NCBI GenBank assembly: GCA_903789595.1 | Contig: CAIFEZ010000014.1 | Location: 1-48,955, forward strand | Direction of reading: 5' to 3' | Length of the DNA: 48,955 nt | Source: an uncultured eubacterium 1-6 | GTDB taxonomy: Bacteria; Bacillota; Clostridia; Lachnospirales; Lachnospiraceae | Shown: positions 26,113 to 34,534 of the stretch, piece by piece | Position numbering within the stretch: the first letter of the stretch is position 1 | How the letters are laid out: every line of letters begins with the position of its first letter | Translations under genes and position numbers: made by a program | The notes under the pieces: generated by a model | Databases searched by the model: none | What the model saw: the letters and a program-made list of their open reading frames with translations, nothing else | What the model was told of the DNA's origin: nothing

Positions 26113-26994
26113 ATGAAAATCAGCAAAAAGCGGTTGCTTCAATTGGTGGCTGCTCTGTTCGCGGTGGTTGTTTTTGCTTTCTCTGAAATGAGTATCGCTT
26201 TTGCGGGGACAGGGAGTGCCACGATGACGCTTCCTATCAACCTGCAGTATGGGGCAGGAGGATTGAATCCAAATAAGTCGTATAAGCTCGTACTTCAGGC
26301 TGAAGATTCAAGTGCGCCCATGCCGCAGGATGCCGAGAATGGAGTTTATACTCTATCAATATCAAAGGACATTGGAGCAAATTATTCTATAAAGATTGAC
26401 TATCAGAGTCCGGGCGATTACTGGTATGAGATCAATTTTCAGGATGTCAAAGGGAATACCCTTGCTCATGACTGGCTTCATGTGCAGGTTCTTCAGTCAG
26501 ATAAGGATGGAGATTCGCTGAACGCGAGTGCAACTCTTCGTAAAAATTCAAAAAACAGTGATAAAATAACTCGATTCTCTGCAGAAGATCCGGATCAGCC
26601 CTCAAGTACAAGTAGCCCGACACCGACAACATCGACTACACCGAGTATTACGCCGACAGTGACAACAACACCAGCAACGTCACCGTCAACGACACCAGCA
26701 ACGTCACCGTCAACAACGCCGACTGCGTCAGTTACACCGACGACATCCGTAACGGTTAGTACAACTCCTGCCTCGTCTACAATTCCCACGATATCCGGAG
26801 GCAATCACACAAATTCTGGCGGGAATAATCATTCAGATAATGCGAACTCGAAGTTTTCAACGGGAAAGGTATCTACCGGTGACACATCAAATACCCGGAT
26901 ATGGCAGGCTTGTCTTGGCATTTCTGCTGCTCTGCTCGTGTTCTTTTTGATCACAACCTTACGAAAGAACAGAAAACGCGGGGAGAATGATTGA
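26113..26994 (+). CDS. FctB-like minor pilin (wall-anchor subunit)
   Basis: 293 residues from ATG 26113, nine bases after AAAGGA; an in-frame ATG at 26089 is weaker. A signal peptide ends near SIAFA, one beta domain follows (about 30-150; MTLPINLQYG, GDYWYEINFQDVKG, HDWLHVQVLQ), then a Thr/Pro/Ser stalk (about 160-235) and a sorting signal STGDT with a membrane helix and RKNRKRG. Size, position after the sortase, and the proline-rich stalk match FctB, the subunit that links the pilus to the wall. Sequence identity with FctB was not tested. Confidence 0.75.
   Translation: MKISKKRLLQLVAALFAVVVFAFSEMSIAFAGTGSATMTLPINLQYGAGGLNPNKSYKLVLQAEDSSAPMPQDAENGVYTLSISKDIGANYSIKIDYQSPGDYWYEINFQDVKGNTLAHDWLHVQVLQSDKDGDSLNASATLRKNSKNSDKITRFSAEDPDQPSSTSSPTPTTSTTPSITPTVTTTPATSPSTTPATSPSTTPTASVTPTTSVTVSTTPASSTIPTISGGNHTNSGGNNHSDNANSKFSTGKVSTGDTSNTRIWQACLGISAALLVFFLITTLRKNRKRGEND
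26668..26715 (+). repeat. 24-base exact tandem repeat in the FctB-like stalk
   Basis: Two 24-base copies (26668-26691 and 26692-26715), identical except for the final base, encode TPATSPST twice. The unit is a multiple of three, so copy number could change stalk length without frameshift. Confidence 0.8.
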
Positions 26995-27092
26995 TATCTG
27001 TGAAAAAGCGAGCTCTTGGACGGAGCATCATACAATGACCACTTGAAAAAGTTCTGTACTTTTCCCCGGTTTGTGGTAAGATAATCAGGATT

Positions 27093-27459
27093 GGCTGCAA
27101 GTAGGACATACGGTCGCGGCCGGCAGGCCGAAAGGTGCCGGCTGAGGAAAGTCCGGGCTTCGCAGGGCAGGGTGCCGGATAACGTCCGGCGAGGGTGACC
27201 TCAGGGAAAGTGCAACAGAGATATACCGCCTTCGGCTCCGAAAGGGGCCGGGGGCAAGGGTGAAAAGGCAGTGTAAGAGACTACCGATTCCCTGGCAACA
27301 GGGGATGCCATGTAAACCCCACCTGAAGCAAGACCGAACAGAAGGTAATGTGGCTGCCCGTCACGCCTTCAGGTAGGTCGCTTGAGCCTGCCGGCAACGG
27401 CAGGACACAGATAGATGACCGTACGTGACATAACCCGGCTTATCGTCCTGCTTGCAGTC
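27093..27459 (+). ncRNA. rnpB: RNase P RNA, bacterial type A
   Basis: The RNA subunit of RNase P, which trims tRNA 5' ends. The conserved core is readable: GAGGAAAGTCCGGGC near 27144, AGGGTGAAAAGGCAG with GTAAGAGACTACCG near 27257-27289, and CAGATAGATGACCG then AACCCGGCTTATCG near the 3' end. P1 is formed by GGCTGCAAG (5') and CTTGCAGTC (3'), which fixes the ends. Length of about 367 bases fits. It directly follows the pilus island. The region 27460-27736 after it has no clear gene. Confidence 0.95.
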
Positions 27460-27635
27460 AATTTAGGTTGAGATTTCAGCGGCTTTGTTCCATAATGGAG
27501 ATGATGGTGCGCAAAAAGTGATTCCGCATCCTTTTCAAATCCATGGGAACGGGCCGTTTTTTTACGTGGACAGCGATAAGCGTCTGCCTGCGGCGAGGTT
27601 TGTGTATTCGTGGTTTCTTTCAGAAAGACTTCTTG

Positions 27636-27686
27636 TTCCGAGATATCTGCGGAATGACAAATTCCGGGATATCTGCGGGTGACAAA
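27636..27686 (+). repeat. Two-copy tandem repeat before maf
   Basis: TTCCGAGATATCTGCGGAATGACAAA-like 26-base copy at 27636-27661 is followed by a 25-base relative at 27662-27686. The repeat is in the rnpB-maf gap. Confidence 0.65.
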
Positions 27687-27736
27687 TGCGATATTAAGAG
27701 GTTGGTATTTGGTATATTGAAATGGAGCACAGTGAT

Positions 27737-28432
27737 ATGAAAGAAGAGAGCGTCTCTGCATCGCGGATGATTCCGCCGCGCATCATTCTTGCCTCGGGAT
27801 CTCCGCGGCGCCTGGAACTGATGCATCAGGCGGGCTTCGAGGTGGAAGTGGTTCCCAGCCACGCAGACGAGAATGTCGGCGGCGGTACACCGGAAGAGGT
27901 GGTCCGCTGTCTTTCAAAAAGGAAGGCCGAGGATGTCGTCAGGCTTTTTCTGCAAGAGAAGGCGGAGAATGCCGGCGGCGAAATATTACAGGCAAGAAAA
28001 GAGGAGCAGGAACCAAGAGAAATGCAGGATCCGATCATCGTGCTGGGTGCGGACACGATCGTTGCCCGGGATTCAGACATTCTCGGGAAGCCGTCAAGTC
28101 CGGAGGAGGCAGCGGCGACACTGCGGAGTCTGTCCGGGAGGAGTCATGACGTGTATACGGGAGTGACGCTTGTGATGGCGGAGCGTGGCGTGATACAGAG
28201 AGAGGAAACCTTCTCTGTGCGGACCAGAGTCAATGTCTGCAGTCTCACAGAAGAGGAAATCCGGGACTATGTCGCGACAGGAGATCCGATGGACAAGGCC
28301 GGAAGCTACGGCATCCAGGGGATGTTCGCGCGGTATGTGGAAAAAATCGAAGGAGATTACTATAATGTTGTGGGGCTTCCCATTTCTGCCGTCTATCATA
28401 AGCTCAAAGAATGGAATGCCTGTCTGTCATAG
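27737..28432 (+). CDS. maf: Maf-family nucleotide pyrophosphatase
   Basis: A cytoplasmic enzyme that hydrolyses dTTP/UTP or modified nucleotides to monophosphates. The ILASGSPRRLELM opening, EVVPSHADEN, the catalytic GADTIVARDSDILGKP and SGRSHDVYTGVTL, and DKAGSYGIQG are all canonical. At 231 residues it is longer than the usual 190-200: a charged insert (LQEKAENAGGEILQARKEEQ and on) lies between the first two conserved blocks. ATG 27737 has GGAG nine bases ahead; ATG 27722 is also possible. Its final codons and TAG are repeated three more times downstream. Confidence 0.92.
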   Translation: MKEESVSASRMIPPRIILASGSPRRLELMHQAGFEVEVVPSHADENVGGGTPEEVVRCLSKRKAEDVVRLFLQEKAENAGGEILQARKEEQEPREMQDPIIVLGADTIVARDSDILGKPSSPEEAAATLRSLSGRSHDVYTGVTLVMAERGVIQREETFSVRTRVNVCSLTEEEIRDYVATGDPMDKAGSYGIQGMFARYVEKIEGDYYNVVGLPISAVYHKLKEWNACLS

Positions 28433-28583
28433 CGCAATACGTGAGACATAAAGAATTAGAATGCTTGTCTGTCATAGCGTAATACGTGAGACATAAAGAA
28501 TTAGAATGCTTATCTGTCATAGCGTAATACGTGAGACTCAAAGAATGGAATGCTTGTCTGTCATAGCGTAATATGTGAGATTG
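28406..28583 (+). repeat. Four-copy tandem echo of the maf 3' end
   Basis: Units starting AAAGAATGGAATGC or AAAGAATTAGAATGC occur at 28406, 28450, 28495 and 28540 (periods 44, 45, 45). Each contains TGTCTGTCATAGCG with the maf TAG and ends ATACGTGAGA. The first copy is coding; the last runs into the GGAGGGGG ribosome site of the next gene. Confidence 0.9.
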
Positions 28584-28594
28584 GAGGGGGAAAT

Positions 28595-29284
28595 ATGTTC
28601 AGTAATCTTGGAGAGAAAATCAAAAAAGAGCTGATTGCTGTAAATATCTGGTCACTGATTCTGCTCATCATCGGAATTTTTCTGCTGATCAAGCCGGAGA
28701 GCACGCTGTTTGTGATCTGCAGGCTGCTCGGGGTGGCGATGATCGTGATCGGTGCGCTGCTCATCGCCAGCTTTATTACTATGCGCGGAGACCCGATCGC
28801 GGCGGGAGCACTGGCAGGAGGAATTATTCTCGCGGTATTTGGAATTTTCATCGTCGCGAGACCGGACGTGATTGCGGCCTTCGCCGGAATCCTCTTTGCG
28901 GTGATTCTGATTTCGTATGCCTGCGGTCAGTTTGTTGAGATGAGCACGCTCAGGAGCTTTGACGACAGCAGATGGTATCTGTGTATGATTGGCGGAATCG
29001 TGACGCTGATTCTCGGTGTGGTATTCCTGTTCCATCCGATGCAGCTGACCTCCGTACTGGTTCAGATTGCCGGGGCATCTATGATCTACGCGGCGATCTG
29101 CGGATTCATCTTTCATAAGAGGACTGCGGATTTTGCCTCCGAGATGCATCATGCGGCCGACGAATTCCGCCGTTCGGAGGAGGAATTTGAGGACGCAATG
29201 ACCGGACGTCCGCATTATGACGAAAATGGTCAGGAAATTATCGATGGAACAGCGACAGAAGAAGACGTCGATGATCAGAAGTAA
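28595..29284 (+). CDS. DUF308 (HdeD-like) membrane protein
   Basis: 229 residues from ATG 28595, just after GGAGGGGG. Six hydrophobic helices in three pairs fill residues about 17-185 (SLILLIIGIFLLIKPESTLF, LAGGIILAVFGIFIVARPDV, GGIVTLILGVVFLFHPMQLT), the internal repeat typical of the family. The C-terminal 45 residues are soluble and acidic. HdeD proteins are linked with acid tolerance in enterics, but no function is established here. A terminator follows at once. Confidence 0.85.
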   Translation: MFSNLGEKIKKELIAVNIWSLILLIIGIFLLIKPESTLFVICRLLGVAMIVIGALLIASFITMRGDPIAAGALAGGIILAVFGIFIVARPDVIAAFAGILFAVILISYACGQFVEMSTLRSFDDSRWYLCMIGGIVTLILGVVFLFHPMQLTSVLVQIAGASMIYAAICGFIFHKRTADFASEMHHAADEFRRSEEEFEDAMTGRPHYDENGQEIIDGTATEEDVDDQK

Positions 29285-29290
29285 GAACAA

Positions 29291-29337
29291 CCCGCAGCGT
29301 TTTTCCCTGAAATGTGGAGAAGCGGCTGCGGGTTTTT
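29291..29337 (+). terminator. Terminator after the DUF308 gene
   Basis: CCCGCAGC and GCTGCGGG enclose about 31 bases and are followed by TTTTT. It also separates the unit from the convergent ATPase gene. Confidence 0.8.
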
Positions 29338-29347
29338 GAAATTGTGT

Positions 29348-30535
29348 TTATGTTTCCTGAAGCAGAAAATCAATGGCATTGATCTGTCGGATGCCGTTTT
29401 CTGACATGGGAAAAGTATCCAGAGTAATTACATATTTAGGATAGTTATCCTTAATCTGTCGGAGGGGAGCAAATTCCCGCTCGAATGTGTTTGGGTCCAG
29501 AATACTTGACGCGACCTGATAGTAGATGATTTCATCCCCTTTTCGTGCAACAAAGTCAACCTCAAGTGCGCCCATTTTTCCGATGTGCACCTGGAAATCA
29601 CGCCGGATAAGCTCAAGGTATATGATGTTTTCAAGAATATGGCCGATATCGGAAGTACTTTTGCCGATGGCTGCCGTTCGGAAACCGGGATCCGCCAGAT
29701 AAAACTTTCCCAGAGACTTAAGCCGCTGTTTTCCACGGAGATCGTATCGATTTGCTTCGTAGAGAAGAAGCGCTTCCTTTAATGCACCGATATAATTGTC
29801 AATTGTGGCTGTGGTGGTGCGTCTTCCGCTGCTGGAAAGGGTATTGGCTATTTTATTGGAGGATACGATATTCCCAGTGTTATCTGCAAGAAAACGGATC
29901 AGTCTCGTCAGCAGGTCAACATCTGTGATTTTTTGCCTGGCAACGACATCCTTCAAGATTACGGCATTGTATATGCCATTCATATACTCCATCCATGCAG
30001 TTTCGTCGGAAAGCTGTATGCCGTAGGGAAGCCCACCTTTCCAGAAGTAGGTCCGGAAGGCTGTGCCGGGGTCGCCTCCGACTGCCTGGCAGAATTCGCG
30101 AAAAGAAAAAGGAAGCATGGCAATTTCAACATATCGGCCGGAAAGCAGGGTAGCGAGTTCCCCGGAGAGGAGATAAGCATTCGAGCCGGTCAGGTACAGA
30201 TCCACATTGTCGCGAAGGAACAGACTGTCTACGGCTTTTTGAAAATCGGGAACCAGCTGGACTTCATCGAGCATGATGTAGTTCATTTTGTCCGGCATCA
30301 GCATTTTCACGATGGCATCGTGCAGTCTGTGATATTCCAGCAGAGGTTCAAATTGGAGATCTTCAAAATTGATGGAATGGATACAACGTTCTTCGACACC
30401 AACCGAGAGCAGATACTTCTTGTATAAGGAAAGCATCGTTGATTTTCCGCAACGGCGAACTCCGGTCAGTATTTTAATGATCTTCTTATCCTTGAGTGCA
30501 ATCATGCGGTTTAAGTATTGCTTACGTTCAATCAT
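29348..30535 (-). CDS. AAA_14/DUF4143 ATPase
   Basis: A 395-residue predicted ATPase. The N-terminal AAA_14 domain has P-loop TGVRRCGKSTML at about 24-35 and Walker B YIMLDEVQL, then SGRYVEIAMLPFSFREFCQA. The C-terminal DUF4143 domain holds LADNTGNIVSSNKIANTLSS and the nuclease-like end EVDFVARKGDEIIYYQVASS. These proteins are abundant in anaerobes and of unknown function, often mobile. AGGAGG precedes the ATG on the minus strand. It is a single-gene unit; the 321-base upstream gap is AT-rich. Confidence 0.9.
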   Translation of the reverse strand: MIERKQYLNRMIALKDKKIIKILTGVRRCGKSTMLSLYKKYLLSVGVEERCIHSINFEDLQFEPLLEYHRLHDAIVKMLMPDKMNYIMLDEVQLVPDFQKAVDSLFLRDNVDLYLTGSNAYLLSGELATLLSGRYVEIAMLPFSFREFCQAVGGDPGTAFRTYFWKGGLPYGIQLSDETAWMEYMNGIYNAVILKDVVARQKITDVDLLTRLIRFLADNTGNIVSSNKIANTLSSSGRRTTTATIDNYIGALKEALLLYEANRYDLRGKQRLKSLGKFYLADPGFRTAAIGKSTSDIGHILENIIYLELIRRDFQVHIGKMGALEVDFVARKGDEIIYYQVASSILDPNTFEREFAPLRQIKDNYPKYVITLDTFPMSENGIRQINAIDFLLQET

Positions 30536-30856
30536 TTTTTGAATACCTCCTGTTAGTAGAATAACAAAAGAAACAAATTAATACAAGTTTTTATTATGCA
30601 CAACAAAAACTATAAATATTTCGGGGATTTTTTCTTTTAAATAATAAAAGTTTTAATGACGCAAGCTTTCTCTTAGCAGGATATCAAAATATGTTCTTTA
30701 CAGCGCCTGCACAGAACAACAAATCGAACGATGGAACAGCGACCCGGAACGGCTGCGTTTTTTTGCCTCGTGTCCCTTGATTCTGCATATGCATATGCGG
30801 TAAAATAACTCGAACGTTTGGATCATTTAATCAGCTAACATTTAAGGAGGCTTATA
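30536..30856. other. Divergent intergenic region upstream of pyrB
   Basis: An AT-rich stretch (30541-30660) probably holds the promoter of the minus-strand ATPase gene. GATGGAACAGCGAC at 30731-30744 and GGCTGCGTTTTTTT at 30751-30764 resemble the end of the DUF308 gene (GATGGAACAGCGAC at 29242-29255) and its terminator, so this may be a decayed duplicate of that gene end. No gene was found. Confidence 0.4.
30777..30806 (+). promoter_or_regulatory. Candidate pyrBI promoter
   Basis: TTGATT at 30777-30782 and TAAAAT at 30801-30806 are 18 bases apart. No PyrR-type anti-terminator or pyrimidine attenuator was recognised in the 50-base leader. Confidence 0.45.
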
Positions 30857-31798
30857 ATGCACAGACAGTTGAAGAATCTGAGACATGTCATGTCACCGCT
30901 GGATCTTTCCGTTGAGGAGCTGGATCATATCATGGAGCTCGCGGCGGATATGGAGAAGAATCCCGGAAAATATGCACATGTCTGCGATGGTATGAAGCTG
31001 GCGACTCTTTTCTACGAGCCCAGTACGCGAACAAGACTCAGCTTTGAGACGGCTATGCTGAACATGGGAGGAAATGTCATCGGGTTTCACTCGGGCAATA
31101 CCAGTTCCGCTACCAAGGGAGAGAGTGTGGCAGATACCATCCGCGTTGTAAGCTGTTTTGCAGATATCTGTGCGATGCGTCATCCCAAGGAGGGAGCGCC
31201 GATGGTTGCCGCATCTAAATCCTCGATCCCGGTCATTAATGCGGGCGACGGAGGCCATCAGCATCCGACGCAGACCCTCGCGGATCTCATGACGATCCGT
31301 CAGACGAAGGGAAGACTGAGCAATATGACCGTCGGAATCTGCGGCGATCTGAAATTCGGCCGCACCGTGCATTCCCTGATCAGCGCCCTGGTGCGTTATC
31401 CCGGCATCCGTTTCGTGCTGATCTCGCCGGAGGAGCTGAAGCTTCCTTCTTACGTCAAGGAGGAGCATCTGGATCCGAACCACATTGAATATAAGGAAGT
31501 GATCCGCCTGGAGGATGCACTTCCGGATCTTGACATCCTGTACATGACCAGAGTGCAGAAGGAGCGTTTCTTCAACGAGGACGACTACATCCGCATGAAG
31601 GATTTCTACATTCTGAATGAGGAAAAAATGAAGCTTGCGCCGAAGGATATGTATGTGCTGCATCCGCTTCCTCGCGTCAATGAAATCTCGGTTGATGTGG
31701 ACGATGACCCGAGAGCCGCTTATTTCAAGCAGGTGTACTGGGGCATGTATATGAGAATGGCACTGATGTTCACGCTTCTTGAGCTGGAGGTAAAATAA
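30857..31798 (+). CDS. pyrB: Aspartate carbamoyltransferase catalytic subunit
   Basis: Catalyses carbamoyl phosphate + aspartate to carbamoyl aspartate, the committed step of pyrimidine synthesis. The 313-residue chain has the carbamoyl-phosphate site [26 protein letters not shown], and [10 protein letters not shown] with [18 protein letters not shown] precedes the ATG. It is joined directly to pyrI, so the enzyme should be the allosteric, E. coli-like holoenzyme. Confidence 0.97.
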   Translation: MHRQLKNLRHVMSPLDLSVEELDHIMELAADMEKNPGKYAHVCDGMKLATLFYEPSTRTRLSFETAMLNMGGNVIGFHSGNTSSATKGESVADTIRVVSCFADICAMRHPKEGAPMVAASKSSIPVINAGDGGHQHPTQTLADLMTIRQTKGRLSNMTVGICGDLKFGRTVHSLISALVRYPGIRFVLISPEELKLPSYVKEEHLDPNHIEYKEVIRLEDALPDLDILYMTRVQKERFFNEDDYIRMKDFYILNEEKMKLAPKDMYVLHPLPRVNEISVDVDDDPRAAYFKQVYWGMYMRMALMFTLLELEVK

Positions 31799-32236
31799 AT
31801 GCTGAATGTAGGTTCTATCGAGCAGGGATTTGTACTGGATCACATCAAGGCCGGCAAGGCGATGACCATCTATCATGATTTAAGGCTGGATCAGCTGGAC
31901 TGCTGCGTCGCGATGATCATGAATGCCAGGAGCAGCAAGATGGGCAGAAAGGACATCATCAAGGTGGAATGTCCGGTGGATCAGCTGGATCTGAACATTG
32001 TCGGATTCATCGACCCGAACATCACCATCAACGTTATTGAGCACGGAGAGATCGTCGAGAAGAAGGCGCTAGGTCTTCCGAAGGAGATCCGCAACGTCAT
32101 CAAATGCAAAAATCCGCGATGCATTACCTCCATCGAGCAGGGCCTGGACCAGGTCTTCATCCTGACCGATCCGGAACACGCGGTGTACCGGTGCAAGTAC
32201 TGCGAAGAGAAGTATCACGGACATCGGAGAGACTAA
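31799..32236 (+). CDS. pyrI: Aspartate carbamoyltransferase regulatory subunit
   Basis: 145 residues that bind the nucleotide effectors (CTP/ATP) and bridge PyrB trimers. The allosteric domain (IEQGFVLDHIKAGKAMTIY) and the C-terminal zinc site, CKNPRC and later CKYCEEK, with four cysteines, are complete. The ATG follows the pyrB stop with no gap. The 184 bases to the next gene contain a CCGCACC.../GGTGCGG hairpin and no gene. Confidence 0.96.
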   Translation: MLNVGSIEQGFVLDHIKAGKAMTIYHDLRLDQLDCCVAMIMNARSSKMGRKDIIKVECPVDQLDLNIVGFIDPNITINVIEHGEIVEKKALGLPKEIRNVIKCKNPRCITSIEQGLDQVFILTDPEHAVYRCKYCEEKYHGHRRD

Positions 32237-32420
32237 GGACTTATACAGAAGGAGATTGTTCCGTCGTGCGCCAGAGCCGGACCGCACACCAGAAGGTGCG
32301 GGGACGAAGAAGGCTTTGCGGCGAAAGCATACGGAAACGCCGCGACAGCCCGCCGGAACCGGACCATGAATGCACACGAAGTGTTGCAAAAGCGGCAGTG
32401 TTTGATATGGGGAGGAAACC

Positions 32421-33749
32421 ATGGACCACATTATTTCAAAATTACTGATATACGGCAGCATTCCGGAGGACTGCATCCTGGCGCAGATGGGCGATATCTG
32501 CAGAAACGCGCGGGAGAAAACACAGTCGAAGGATGTGCTTCGCACGCGCTGCTTCCATGAGGTGAAGAGGATTCTCAATGTCGCGACGGACTACGCCTTC
32601 GACAAGAATCTCTGGCACAATTACCTGACCTTCCGGCTGATCACGGACGAGAATTCCTTCAGTCTGACCTGCGAGAAGGTCGGCGCAAGCGACGGGAGCG
32701 TAAATTATTTCGCGAGAAATGACTTCAAGGCGTACAAGGAGCTCTTCGATTACGATTTCAGCTGGCTGGAAGAGGAGCTTGGCATCGACTGCTTCTCTAG
32801 AATCCTGGACTACAAGGCGATCGTGAAGCCGGAGCTGATGTACAATAAGAACGTCAGCGAGAAGGTCAGAACCCTCAGCGAGAAGCTGGAGCAGGCGAAG
32901 GACGAAAATGAGTTTTTTGACGCGGTGACCGGATTCTACCGGGACTACGGAGTCGGAATGTTCGGACTGAACAAGGCGTTCCGCATTGCTTCCGACGAGA
33001 ACAACGAGGTGACCTTCCATGCCATCAACAACATGGAGAAGGTGATGCTGGACGATCTGATCGGCTACGAGATTCAGAAGAAGAAGCTGGTGGACAATAC
33101 GAAAGCCTTTGTAGAAGGCAGAAAGGCAAACAACTGCCTGCTCTACGGCGATTCCGGAACCGGAAAATCCACCTGCATCAAGGCGATCGTCAATGAGTTC
33201 TATCCGGACGGCCTGCGCATGATCGAGATCTACAAGCACCAGTTCAAGGATCTCTCAAACGTCATCGCGAAGATTAAGAACCGCAACTACAAGTTCATCA
33301 TCTATATGGACGATCTGTCGTTTGAGGAATTTGAGATCGAGTACAAGTTCCTGAAGGCAGTCATCGAGGGCGGCGTGGAGACAAAGCCGGCCAATGTCCT
33401 GATCTACGCGACCTCGAACCGGAGACACCTGATCAAGGAGACCTGGAGCGACCGCGACGACGTTGTCAACGACAATGGCATCCACAAGTCGGACACCATG
33501 GAAGAAAAGCTGTCTCTGGTACACCGCTTTGGTGTCACCATCGGATTCACAAAACCGGGACAGCAGGATTTCTTCAAAATCGTCATTGGCCTGGCCAGAA
33601 GAAACGGCATCAAGCTGTCGGACGAAGAGCTGAAGGCCGGCGCCAACAAGTGGGAGCTCACCCACGGCGGCATCTCCGGAAGAACCGCGCAGCAGTATAT
33701 CAATTATCTGCTGGGAGATCCGGAAATCGAAAAAGAGGCGGAGCAGTAA
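32421..33749 (+). CDS. DUF815-family AAA ATPase
   Basis: 442 residues. An N-terminal helical region (1-220) leads into an AAA+ module: Walker A LLYGDSGTGKSTCIKA near 240, KFIIYMDDLSFEEFE as Walker B, and VLIYATSNRRHLIKETWSD as sensor region, with a C-terminal helical lid. This set defines DUF815, an ATPase of unknown role. GGGGAGG lies ahead of the ATG. It is followed by a hairpin and a dispersed repeat. Confidence 0.9.
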   Translation: MDHIISKLLIYGSIPEDCILAQMGDICRNAREKTQSKDVLRTRCFHEVKRILNVATDYAFDKNLWHNYLTFRLITDENSFSLTCEKVGASDGSVNYFARNDFKAYKELFDYDFSWLEEELGIDCFSRILDYKAIVKPELMYNKNVSEKVRTLSEKLEQAKDENEFFDAVTGFYRDYGVGMFGLNKAFRIASDENNEVTFHAINNMEKVMLDDLIGYEIQKKKLVDNTKAFVEGRKANNCLLYGDSGTGKSTCIKAIVNEFYPDGLRMIEIYKHQFKDLSNVIAKIKNRNYKFIIYMDDLSFEEFEIEYKFLKAVIEGGVETKPANVLIYATSNRRHLIKETWSDRDDVVNDNGIHKSDTMEEKLSLVHRFGVTIGFTKPGQQDFFKIVIGLARRNGIKLSDEELKAGANKWELTHGGISGRTAQQYINYLLGDPEIEKEAEQ

Positions 33750-33759
33750 TATGTTGTAC

Positions 33760-33797
33760 AGGGCAGATCCGGCTGATCGCGTCAGCTGTTCTGCCCT
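33760..33797 (+). terminator. Hairpin after the DUF815 gene
   Basis: AGGGCAG pairs with CTGCCCT, with GCTGA/TCAGC nested inside. TCATTATTT follows, so it may terminate weakly. Confidence 0.5.
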
Positions 33798-33807
33798 TCA
33801 TTATTTA

Positions 33808-33905
33808 CGCGAACAGCGAGCTACAGCCGAATGCAAAGTATTCGTGTGGGGGCGAGCGTCGCGACAGCGGGATAAAACCCGCGAAGCGCGTTTTATCTCG
33901 CTTAT
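33808..33905 (+). repeat. Dispersed ~98-base palindromic element, copy 1
   Basis: From CGCGAACAGCGAGCT through ATTCGTGTG to a terminal GATAAAAC...GTTTTATC hairpin, this stretch is about 85% identical to the reverse complement of 45110-45208. Both copies are intergenic. It behaves like a REP/MITE-type element. Confidence 0.75.
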
Positions 33906-33940
33906 ACCGAATCAGCGGTGCCGAAAGGGAGGATATGATC

Positions 33941-34492
33941 ATGAAACGAAACGCAGCCGGCGCTGCACAAACGGACAGAGAGGAACCGGTATCCGATCCT
34001 GCGAAGTATGACGGAGGATCGGCGGATCAGCATGTGAAGAACCAGGAGAGAAATGAGTTCCTCCGGAAGTGTATGGAGTACAGAAACCGAAACAACCGGT
34101 TTGGAAATCTGGTCGGACTTACGATCACGGATCTGGATACGGGTTATGCAAAGGGAGAGCTTGCGGTAAGAGATGAGCTGACGAATCCGATTCATTCGGT
34201 ACACGGCGGGTGTCTGTACACGCTGGCGGACAGCGTGGGCGGATCCGCCAGTGCGACTTATGGCATGATTACTCCGACCGTGTCCAGTGACATGCATTTT
34301 CTAAGTCCGGCCATGAACTGCGGGAAGGTAATTTGCGAGGCCAGGGAGATCAAGCATGGAAAGAGGCTCTGTGTATACGATATCAGAATTACGGATGAAA
34401 CCGGGAAAATGCTTGCGGTCGGTACCTTCACCTATGCCAGCACAGGACTGAATATCGAAGATCTCATGGCGCAGGAAGAAAAGCAGGCGTAA
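33941..34492 (+). CDS. PaaI-family hotdog thioesterase
   Basis: A 183-residue acyl-CoA thioesterase-like protein. After a polar N-terminus of about 45 residues there is one hotdog fold: GLTITDLDTGYAKGELAV, the catalytic-loop motif NPIHSVHGGCLYTLADSVGG, and SSDMHFLSPAM. The substrate is unknown. ATG 33941 is chosen: AGGGAGG is eight bases ahead, too near for ATG 33935. The gene converges on the HipA-like gene 43 bases downstream. Confidence 0.88.
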   Translation: MKRNAAGAAQTDREEPVSDPAKYDGGSADQHVKNQERNEFLRKCMEYRNRNNRFGNLVGLTITDLDTGYAKGELAVRDELTNPIHSVHGGCLYTLADSVGGSASATYGMITPTVSSDMHFLSPAMNCGKVICEAREIKHGKRLCVYDIRITDETGKMLAVGTFTYASTGLNIEDLMAQEEKQA

Positions 34493-34534
34493 GCCGGAAT
34501 CAAACGCGGCACAGCAATATATCGATAAGGTGGG

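Noticed and set aside
27369-27761. Short open frames around the rnpB-maf gap on both strands
   Set aside because: They overlap rnpB or a tandem repeat and show no ribosome site or recognisable protein.
33650-33940. Longer N-terminus for the thioesterase
   Set aside because: It overlaps the DUF815 gene and the dispersed repeat; AGGGAGG fits ATG 33941.
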